The notes under the pieces were generated by a model. The model saw nothing but the letters and a program-made list of their open reading frames with translations. It was not told the DNA's origin and did no database searches. This document shows positions 47,601 through 59,600 of a stretch of DNA of 64,000 nt, in pieces. This stretch comes from Sipunculus nudus. Its lineage: Eukaryota; Annelida; Sipuncula; Golfingiida; Sipunculidae. The DNA is taken from the NCBI GenBank assembly GCA_026874595.1, contig CM049315.1:13146664-13210663 (forward strand), given 5' to 3'. The translations under genes and the position numbers were made by a program. The stretch's first letter is position 1. Every line of letters begins with the position of its first letter.

Positions 47601-50600
47601 TATACATTAACTCATTCAACATCATGTACTGTGATATGAAACACAGTTTGATACATGTAAACTGTATCAGTGTCCATTCCAAGCCAATATTCCTACTCTG
47701 TTTATAGAAAATAACTAAACTTCTTTCATAAAATGTGTTTCTAAACCATAAATAAAATCTAACATCCAGAGCTTTACAGGTGAATAGATCTAGAAGAATC
47801 AATAAATTTGGTTAAACATATTCACTATTACTTGGTCCCGTACATCTAGCTGTTGCACTCATCAGTTTCTTGCAATGTATTAAGGATTTAGTTTTGAGCC
47901 TTTTGTGTGTTATATCTTGCAGGCATTGAGGCAGCGGATAACAAAGACCCAACATCAAAGAGGTAAGGGCCATTCTATATAAACTCATATATCTGGATCA
48001 GCACCAGAACTTAATGGTACCAAATCCTTTTTTTTATAGTATCAAAATGGCCTGACAGGTGGCAGCATTTGGCAGTCTGCAGAAATAATTTATTTATGAA
48101 CAAGATCCTGTCAGGATGATCCTCAACAGACTTTGCTGTTTAGGCTTACATATAGCTGTCATGGTTCAGCAACCCCTACCCAAGTCACCTCCAGAACATA
48201 GCCAACCCTAATATCAATGAATAGCCCCTCATTCGGTGACAATTGGATAGAATCCTTTGAATTGATTATGGTAATTTAGATAACCTAAACAATTTTATAG
48301 ATTGTTCTTTGGAAGTTATCTTGAGACTGTTATATATTTTAAAATATCTGCTTTAGTGTAAAATTACACTGAGACAAACCAGATGATCAAGGTTAAAGCA
48401 ATACCTCTAGCAACCTGGTGGATGTATGACAAAGCCCAAAAGCCTGCTGGGATAACCTTTATCCTGATCCACACCAGAATTTGTTGGGCCTTCCCTGTCT
48501 TCAAACACTCCACAACATTTTAATTAAATGAGGTAACCACAAAAAGAGAGAGATCTCTAGGCAAGCAAAAATTATGTCAGCATATACAGTCTTAATTTGA
48601 GCATTATATTTTATTTTGGATGAAAAGCCAAGCCAAACAAATTAATGTATGTGTGTTTGTAAGATATGTAACTAGGTACAACAGTATACTTAGTTAAGGT
48701 GATACCCAATCTTATCTTATCATCCAGAAAATCACAAATTATAAACTTCATTTGTATATCTTCATTCCGTACTTCATTTCCACATTAGTGTGCAGTTTTC
48801 TGTCAATTGATAATAGGGTCATTTTGGGACACTGGATGGTGAAACAATATATAAGTTTTGTATCGCCTGAAGTATTGACTGTCAGGGGCTACTGAACAAA
48901 GATAGCTCAGAATCTGCTTGTCACCAGCTTGTTTGAAGGTGCAAATAACTATAGTACACAGTCACACTTTAAAGTTACAGATAATCAAAGCTGGTGGGCT
49001 AGAAGTGTTAAAGAGACAGAAATCATTCAAAATATGACTTTGTTTTATGAATTATTTCTGCAAGGACAGAATTTGATTTTAACTTAATAAAAATATTGGT
49101 GACTTAATGAAATATCTGAAGCCTTTACTCAAACATTTATAACTGCTGTCTTGTCAAATTATAAATATTTTTGATAATTTAATCTCAGATAGTGATGGCG
49201 TAACACATTTTTTACCAGGTTAGAATGATAATTACTTAGTAGTTCTGAAAATGTTAAATACTTAGACCTAAAGCATTAAGCTTGAATGTGTATATCTTTA
49301 TTTGACAGTGTTCACACCATTGTGGATGTATTTAGTGCTCTCAAGAAGGGAGGTCATGTCCCGTACAGAGATAGTAAAATCACTCGCCTCCTGCAGGTGA
49401 GTTTCTAATATATACCATTATTTTTATGGATTGTCTTGTAGCAAGACAAATTATGAGAGAACTGCAACTGAAACAACAGGGACAAAAACAAGTATCATTG
49501 CATGATATGTGTATGTACCTACATTTCTTCTGGATGATTGAATCAGGATATTTTAAATTATATTGTTGTATATTGAAATGCCTAACCTAATATGTCAGAC
49601 CTGTTATAATCTGTCTACTCTGGTTCATTATTTGTAGAATAATGGAATGGTAATATGCATGAATTTTCAGATCAGTACATGTATTTGATTCCTGTGAAAA
49701 TTCCTGGTATGAACTGACTTGACAGTGTCCAATAAGAATTTGTGACTGGGCAATAACTAGCAATGGCTGTTCAGAGTAAACAAAATTTGTTTTTTTTCTG
49801 TTGTGTGATAATTTGATCACCAATCAAGTTTTAAGTGCTGATTAACTCTTGGGATCACTTTTTCCAGGAATCTCTGGGTGGAAACTCCATGACAATGATG
49901 TTTGCAGTGTTTTCTCCATCAGGTAACTATTTCCATAAATTCAGGATAAGATCAGTTATACCAGTTGACAATTAACATGTCATGTACATTGGGTCACTAA
50001 AATTGAAGGTACCAATGAATTATCAAATGAAGCAGGACCTGGTATTTTTATACACCCAACATATGACGGGAGCAAAATGGTATACACACCGTCTGTCCCT
50101 CCCTCTGTCTGTTCGTCTGTCTGTCCTTTAACTTTTAATATCGCGGCAATACCTTGCCATGGCTTCGATGGATTTTCACGAAACTCACCATAACTACATA
50201 CCAACAGATGATCTTGCCCATGTTCAATTATGGGCATCATCCACGCATATTTTATAAGGTCATGGGTCACTAGGCTACTTTATGGTGTGGCCACAGTAAC
50301 TTTTGAAGAGTATGATGGATTTTGATAAAACTCATCAGAAATGTTAATCAATAAAATATCTTGCCTAAGTTCGATTTCCAGCAAAATCCATGCATATTTT
50401 ATAAGGTCAGTGGTAACGTTACTTTGGAGGCACCTTGGTGACTTACCAAAAATCCTATGGATTTTCATGAAACTCATTATACATATTTACCAATAGGGTT
50501 TCGCACCTGAATTACATCCTTATCAAAATTCACACTTATTTAATTAGGCCAGAGGTCACCATATACACAACAGGCATATTATTCATGTTTGCGGTGCTCT

Positions 50601-53600
50601 TGTTTCACAAATATTTGAATAAACTCAATAAATTTAACTCAGAAATATTTGCAGGAAATTTAAAATCAATTCACCATGTAAACTTTTAAGTACTAAGGAT
50701 TTTGAATTTTTCCACAGGTTAAAGTTAAAGTTCAGTATACTATATTTGCATAATTCATTTATGTTTAATTCAGATAAAGATTACCAGGGTACCATGGCAA
50801 CCATTCAGAATGCCCAGCTGGCCAAGGGAGTGAAGAATCATGTCAGAATGAACCTGGTATGTAAACTTGTCACATAGAGAACACGTGTGTATTATCTAAA
50901 TTAACCCTACATGTACCGGTATATACTCATTACATAGAGACAATTATCAGATTAATCATGTATGTATATACTCATCACATAGAGAAATCATAGTGTACTT
51001 ATCTATATAATAACTGACGGTGGTGGCACTCAAAGTTGTCCTGCAACTCCTTTTTGGCCATGCCTCTGAGATGCTTGTCTTTGGTCTTGAAGTGTCAGGA
51101 ATGATGCCAAGTATGTCCTAAGGGGGGGGGGGTATTCTAACTTTTCATTTTTTCCCATAAATCCTTGAAAATTTGACATTATTTCACAAAGGGGCTACCG
51201 CAGCACCATCTTGTAGAACCCAACACAAAAACCGGAAATATGCCAGTGAAAATAATAACAGTGATAAAATAAGGGGTCATTATGGTATTTTTTTTTGGTA
51301 TCATATAATTATACTTTTATACAGTAGTGCTGAAAATAGTAGTAGCTTAAGTTGTACAGGTGATGGAGTATTTTGGAGTCATGATTACGGTTGAGGACTT
51401 GTAATCACAAGGTTTTGAGCACAAGTCCTATTCTGACCATTCTCAGCACTAAGACCCCCAGTCAAGGACTTGACACCAAGATGCCCTGTCTACACAGTCT
51501 GTTCTGTGTGTAACGGTCATGAATGGTAGGCAAATGTAGAAGGAATAGCCTTCTGGCATATATGATGGCATGTTTAGGATTATACACTCCTGGGTGCAGA
51601 GAAAAGCTACAAGAATGAACTAGCATGAAGGACCAGCAAGGAAAAATGTAGGCAGATGAACATGAGCACATTCATGATATCACACCACAAACACCATTTT
51701 TTTCTGTTCATAATTATTATAAGGAAAATGCCCAGTTAACAAGATGAAGAGAGCCAGAAGTCTGTTGTACTAAACTGTCATCATAATGGAGATGATCATG
51801 ATGATGATAAGATGGTTAGGATTATAATTAATATGATTATTACTATCATTAACCCTGCACAAAGCGAGGGTTTTTATTTTCACTCAATTCTGTGTGTGTG
51901 TGTGTATGTATGTCTGGACCATATCTGAAGATGGTATAACGAATGTTATTGAAATTTATCATATAGGCTAGTGTTGTAAAAGTGTTGATGAAGTTCAATT
52001 TTGGTGATTATCCAAATGTAAATAACCACAGCATGAGTGTTTTATGGGGTTTTTATCGCACATTTTACCACCTACACTTGTTGCATGTGACCATACAGCC
52101 ATCTGTAGAGCGTGATCCTTTATGCCACAGGCATCATGATAATGTCACGTGCCATTTCCGTGAAAGGTGTCTGTAAACAAACATACATCATGGGGGGGGG
52201 GGGGGGGGAGGGGCATGGTTGTTGTTCGTTATGTTTATAGCCAAGTACAGCAATATCATGATGTCCAGGGTGTTTTTTTCCAAAATATTCAGTTAAAAAG
52301 TTCCAAGGAATAACACAGGGTTAATTAAAATTCCATATCACTATCTTACACACACTGTCACAGGGTTTGTGTCCCCATACCTGATGCTTTTTTAATTATT
52401 ATCATTATTATAATTGTTATTGTTCAGTTACTAGTATATAATAATTGAAGTATTGAAATTGGTTACATTTTGTCATCTATTAACTTTATATTTAAATCAT
52501 AAATATTTCTATATTGTTAGAGAATTCTCTGTTAGTAAGGAAATCAGGAGGGATTTATTTTTATGCTATTTTTATTGTTGGTGAAAAAAATGAGTAAACA
52601 TGTCATGTCAGTGAAATATATTCTGTTTTTCACAGGACGAGACTAACTCCATCATTGGTGACTTAAGGGAGGAAATTGCCAGGCTCCGTAACAAGATCGC
52701 TAAGGCAACAGACCCCAACAAAGATGATGTAGTAAAGCTAGAGGTCAGTCGATGTTTGTCAGCCAAATGTAAATTTTTTTTTAATTTTAAATGGCAGAAA
52801 GTTTATTTCAAACTATATATTCAGGGTTTCCCAGCAGAAGAATTGAGATAGATGTACCAAGTTGTTAATTAACTGATCCTCAGAGGCAGAGACTGGCAGA
52901 CCAACAGTTGTACCAACCTATTCAAGACTAAAGTGAAAGTTTCATTAAAATCAATGAAATAGAATACTGTTTAAGTTTATGAGAATGTTGTGTGTGAATA
53001 TTAAGTGTTTATTGGAATCATACACTGGATTTTTTATTTTGACCTAATTTCAGGAGCTGATCCATGACCTTCAGGTGACTAAAAGACAAACGTGGGATGA
53101 GAAGGAGAGAAGATCGCAGCGCTACCTGGAGGAAAGGAAGACAAACTTGGCAAACAGGGTATGAGTTAGCTGTGTATGTAAAGGTTACAGGTACAACCTC
53201 AGGGCCTGACAAGATTTTAAAGGTCAGATATGAAGGTTACCCTGTGGTAGTACATATGGTGCTAATCTAACACCTTTCTAACATGACCCATGATTCATTA
53301 TGTACAGGGGAAATCCTTTAAAGGTAAGTTTCTCAGGCATTTGTACAATTATACATCTTTATGACCATTCCCTTTAATGTAATTGTATTTTAAAATATTG
53401 TAATATCTTATTTATAGGGATCCAAACAAATGAAAGTAACCAAAAATTCTTATGTACTCTTTTGACCATATTTTGGAAGAATAGAGCTGTTAAAAATGTA
53501 AAAATAAAGAAATAATATGAATTCTATAAGCTAAAAAAGTCCCATTTTCTGTGATTTGTGTAAATTATTTTTTTTTTATATGTTTTTTTATTTCATAAAA

Positions 53601-56600
53601 AATTACAATTTAGCTTTGGTTCTGATTTATTTAAGAATTATTTTCATAATTTCAATTTAAAGATTTAAACAATTTAACATTTATAAAAAGTAATTGTATA
53701 TGATGATGATCATATTTTGGTAGGGACACATTTTAATTAATTTGTTTTTCCTAATACATGACGTATTACCTGGTTTAGAAGTCTTAAATTCTTATGAAAC
53801 CTATTTTGAAATAATAATCACATTATAATAAAATATGATAAATTTCCCTATCATCAGGGTATCCCCTGAAATCATATGAAACCTATTTTGAAATAATAAA
53901 CACATTATAATAAAGAATGAAATATTTCTCTGTCGTTAGGGTATCCTGGAGTGGGTGATGGATACGGTGAAGAAGGGGAACAAGGAGGTCCAAGAGCGCA
54001 TCCTGTTGCTGCAGAAGGAGAAAGATCAGCTGACCCTCAGCTACAAGGACAAGCGTAAGCTGGTAGATGACATGAAGGATGACCTGCAGCATCGCATCGC
54101 TGACTACTCCAAGCTGGCAGAGAGTGGTCAGTATATTGCAAAACTAGGTCTTATTACATGCAGCATTACCAGTTAAATGTGTTCTCTTTTATTCAGGAAG
54201 AGCTGTATTCTGTATTATTAGGTTTTTTCCCCCAGAGTTATCCCATTTTAGAAACTAATTTACATATGCATTTAGGAAATTGGTGAGACTCAGTTATATG
54301 TATTCTGTCTTTGCTGTGCAATTTGTTGGTCAATTTTTTTAATGCTCATACCAGTCAGTGTTAAAATTACTGACCTATTAAGATCCAGGTCATTGAGAAA
54401 TAACTCCTGCCGACGTTATGTAAATTGACATTTGATTAAGAATTTCTCATTTTTAGCATTGAAGTATAATTTTTTCACAATATTTTATGAAATAATTTCA
54501 CAAGTAAAATTCTGAATGTCACTGAACTTATTACTGAACTGTCAAATTTTGGGAACAGACAAACTTCCCCCTCCAAATGAAATCCTGTGAGTAACAATCC
54601 CTGGTGATTAAAGGAATATAATTCACAACACTTAAGTTGCAAATTTCATATGAAAACTTAACACTCCTCCAAGATAAGACGTAAATGAAAGTTTTACTTA
54701 CATTTTAACTGAATATTTTGTGGAGAGCACAGGCCAACCATTTCCTTTCATGTGTGATGCATTGTGCAGTCATGTAAATCTTTTTTTTTCCTATTATTAT
54801 TCTTCTAATGTTGCACCAGCCATGACAGTTAACATCTTCATTGAGTTGATATGGATATTAATGTATTTTATATGATAACAAGATATCACATTATACAAAT
54901 ATTAAAACTTGCACTGGTATTCTGCCATTGTATCACTGTTGTACAGTTTAAACTGGTAGTAGTGAGACTACAAAAAAGTCAAAGTGCTGAGTAGCACCAC
55001 CCATTGGTCACTTATAATTGTATTTTGTGTATATTTTTTTCATAAAGGTCGAGCTAGTGACAGTGAGACTAAACAGAGGGTCACAGCAATTCATGACCTG
55101 AAAGAGAAATTGAAACGAGAAAGCGAGAACCTGAAGGACATCAAACGACGACTCAAGGATGTGCAGGACAAACAGAAGAACGAAAAAGAGGTATGCAGCA
55201 GGTTACCATGGTGACAGAATCTACTTGGTACCTACTGTAATAGTCAGTTTTGAAATAAATTTATGTTAAATTTAGAGAATACAGTATTGATAATACAGCT
55301 GAACCTGTCAGGTGACCAAGTAATGTTTTTCTTACCTTATGTGTGTGACTATGTGACTGTTGGCATTGTTTATCTTTGTGTGGTGGCTTTAGTTATAAAA
55401 TGGTATATGTATACCGGTATATACATTTAATTTATGCTGTTCTTTAGCTTCATTAACCAAACTCCTCTCTGTGTCTCGAGTTTTGCCCCATAATCCTATT
55501 TATCCAGAGAGAGCTCTCTTAAACCAACAAAATCATTAAATATATTTTTTCCAGGTGACAGTCATTAACTTGGTTGTCAGGAGTGAGGCCATGGTAAAAT
55601 CAACACTGGACTTGTGATATTTCTGCTCCAGTTCATTACATATTTAATCATTCTGAGTGGATAACATAATAGGTTATATCTGTGATAAAACCTGGAGACT
55701 GTTACCTGACAAATATTTGCAGTGTAAGTCACTGATATCACCCCCTGTAATTATATTATTTACCCTCCCATTATTGCCAAAATATGTCACAGTGATAGCA
55801 CAAAATGGTCATGTGACCCTCATAGTATTACCATAAATATTCATTAAAATAACTGCAACACATTCAAAATCATTTCATTAAACCTACAATGTACTTACAG
55901 GGTGCCAGGGACCATGCTGTATTGAAAGGAAATGCAGAGCTAAGAAGGATGGTTGAAGTAAGTGTAAATAATAAGATACTGCTGGTACCTGTTCTCTTTG
56001 TTTCTCAGATGGTAAGCACTGAAAGGTTTTATGAGTGACAGGAGAAAAGGAAATTGCAATATAAACAGATATGGCTTCATAGATTCAAGCAGATATTCCA
56101 GCTCTGCATGAAGCTGATGTGATCTGTGAACATGTTTTTCCTGTTTGTGACATATGTAAATTTACATAATCTAAATATTTTGTTCTTTTCTTATTTATAT
56201 AGGTGTTTTCCCCCATGATACTATATACCTGTGTTTACCTGTAAGTCTGTTTATGTTGATAGCTTGCAAGAGTTTCGAATTATAATTTTCATTCACAGCC
56301 ATTGATCAATGATTTAAGGAGATCTGCAGAATTATCAGTGGCTTTTTAAATTTCAGAGTTATTTATACGGAAATTTTGGATTTATATTAAAGGAAAATAT
56401 AGTTAATGTATAGATAAATATTTACATATTCTTTATTAATAGACTCCTTATCTACATGATATTCATAGTAATTTGAAATTTAAAATACAAGAGACTTCAT
56501 ACATAAATATTAACATATTTAGATAGATTCCTTATTACCTTACTTATGTCACATTATTTGTCCCTGCCCCTTTACTAATTGAGAAATTATTGTACAAATC

Positions 56601-59600
56601 CTGAACTGGTGAAATTGGTGTTTGCATCTTACTTTAATTTCTGTTTCAGCTTGAAGAAAGAAAACGCCAAGAAAATGAAAATCGCACCATGATTGCTGAA
56701 GAACTGGAGAGAATGAAAATAGAAACAGAGCATGAAAAAGCTGAGATACAGGTATCAGGTCTGGAGATGAACAAGAGATATCAACACAAATAACAACCTG
56801 CACTGTGTTTCATATAATAAAACTTGAGTATATTACAACAATAACACATGTTCAAAATGCAAACAGATTAAGAAATAATTGTAAGGTCCGTGCAACATAT
56901 GTAATTTAGCCAGAGAAATCTCTGAAGAAAGCATTAAAATAAGTTATGCTTCTAATTTGGGAGAATATTTAACTCTCATTGAATGATTTAGTGATTTTAT
57001 CATGTAACACTGCCTGAACTGGTGAGGCAGTATGTTGTATTTTAGACATTGCAAACCTAGTCATGTGTCCAAGTGAATTCATGGAATACAGTACGAATAT
57101 ATATGTTCCATTTTCCAAACAAAATGAATATAAATATTAATAAAATAAGTTTAATATTAATATTAACTATACACTAACAGAACGAGGAGTTATCTGAAAT
57201 TCTTTGGGCTCATGAAATGATTTTGTATACCACCCAGTATAAAAGTATGAATATAATACCGGTTTGATGTATGAGGAATTTTTAAGGCAGTTCAGGAAAT
57301 TTACAGGCACCAGTTTGAAGTTGGTAACAAAAAAACTAAAAACAAATCTTTTTTTTAGAAAATGAACACTTGGTGATATCACAAAAAAAATGAGGTGTAA
57401 CCATCAATGATAGAGTGCATGTATCATTGTTTCCAGTTATAATTTTCATGTATAATAATAACTCTGTAATTTGGTGGACTTCAGATGAGAGCAGCAGAGG
57501 GAAAACAATATTCTTCACAGGAGGGGTCCAAACTAGAGATGGAGCTGACTGATCTGAGGTCTGAGAGATCCATTGTCACCATGCAGGTATGGGAGTGTTG
57601 TCACTGATAAGTGAAAAATATCTTGAAAACTCTTGTATTTTTATTATTATGCATGAAGGAATGATACAAAATTTGAGTTTCCCATATCCCTGACAGGGAT
57701 CCCTAATGTCTGCCCGTCAACTGCTTTATACTTTTAACCATGTCATCACGCTGACTTAGAGGACCAAAAGTTAGAAGCACCTTTTGCTTAATTATGATGC
57801 CTGCAGTGTGTAAAATATAAAATTATGAGCCACCTGATTTTACCTAGTTGTTTAAGGTTTTATTGAGGTTTCACGTTTCATCTTGTGTTGTTGTTTAACA
57901 GATCCAGTGTCTACAGCAAGAAAAGGAGAGATTAAACAAAGATTTGGATGAGGCGTACAAACGACAGAAAGAGGAGCTGGAAATACAGCAGCTACAGCAC
58001 TTCCAGGTAACAAACACACACATACACAAAGACACACACAAAAACACACACACACACCGACACACAAGGAGCAGGAAATACAGCAGCTGCAGCACTTCCA
58101 GGTAATAAACACACAAACACAAAGACACACATACTGACACACAAGTAGCTGGAAATACAGCAGCTACAGCAATTCCAGGTAATAAATGCACACATACACA
58201 AAGCACACACACATGGACAAATTGGTGTCTGAATACACCCACAAACACTCCATATGCATACACACAGGACAGGGGTCAAATGCATTTTGGTATAAAGCTG
58301 CCACTGTGTACCATTTATTTTTTTCTGGAAAGTGGTTGTATAATAATAACGTTACAAATACAATTTTATTGTTACTAGGTGACATAAAAGTGGACCAAAC
58401 TGTCTTGCAAGTGAAGCATGCTTTACTAGTGAAGCGCCTCGAACGCCAGACATGTGCGCCACTGACATGGGGTCGAATCCGGATCGGCCCAACATTATCC
58501 CTTGAACCATTTCTCTTTGTAACAAAATGGAGGCTCGTCCAGGATGACAGTTATTTTTGTGGCCCAGGGAAAAATCTCACCAAATTGTGACTTCTTGGAT
58601 AATTAGTCTTGTTCTGATATCAGAACGCTCTTAAGAGGGGGTGTGTTACGGGATGACATAAAAGCGGACCAAACTCCCTAGCTAGTGAAGCATGCTTTAC
58701 TAGCGAAGCGCCTCGAACGCCAGACATGTGTGCCACCATCATGGGTTCGAATCCTGGATCGGCCCAATATTATCCGCTGAACAATTTCTCTTCATAACAA
58801 TATACTCTTCTCAATTCATTTTAAGATGTTAATTTTAGAACTTCAAACATATATATGTCAGAAAATGGTAAAATATGCTGTGCATTTCATCATAAAAATG
58901 ATGTGCCTTTTATTAAGCCAATCTGACTGACTGGAAACAAAGTGACTAAAATATGCAGTACTTAGGACTTGTGAGCCTTGGCTCTCACCTCACAGCAGAT
59001 GTTAATCCTGCTTTCTTAAAAGGATCAAAAACATTAATGTGTCTTGAATATTTGAGTGATGGATTTTTTTTAACTTTTTCTAGGGAAGTTGATACCAGGT
59101 AGTGTTGTCTTGCAGACATTTTATACTCCCAAGAACTGCAGAGTGACAGTACTGTGAATGTTTATTTAATGATTGTACAGTGAAACATTCAGTACTGTGA
59201 ATGTTTATTTAATGATTGTACAGTGAAACATTCAGTACTGTGAATGTTTATTTAATGATTGTACAGTGAAACATTCAGTACTGTGAATGTTTATTTAATG
59301 ATTGTACAGTGAAACATTCAGTACTGTGAATGTTTATTTAATGATTGTACAGTGAAACATTCAGTACTGTGAATGTTTATTTAATAACTATAACTATAAC
59401 TATATTTATTTCGTATAGCGCTATTTTTACACGTATGTTTCAAATGCGCTTTACAACTAAAACATCATACTTAAAAATAGAACCACATATTTACTAAATT
59501 ATCAATGACACTAAAAAGCTAAAATAGTTATATCGGTAAAAAAATAAAAATATTTAGGTATAGTATTTTCTAAAAAGGTAAGTTTTAACGTCCTTCTTAA

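Noticed and set aside
57852-58385. Several Cys/Val-rich open frames on the minus strand (60-120 aa)
   Set aside because: Antisense readings of the CA-rich repeat and the copied exon 21 end.
58730-58765. tRNA gene suggested by GGTTCGAATCC
   Set aside because: No acceptor stem or anticodon arm can be folded; treated as a B-box-like piece of the TRIM LTR.
59148-59385. CRISPR-like array
   Set aside because: Units abut with a constant 43-bp period and no unique spacers; the genome is eukaryotic. It is a minisatellite.
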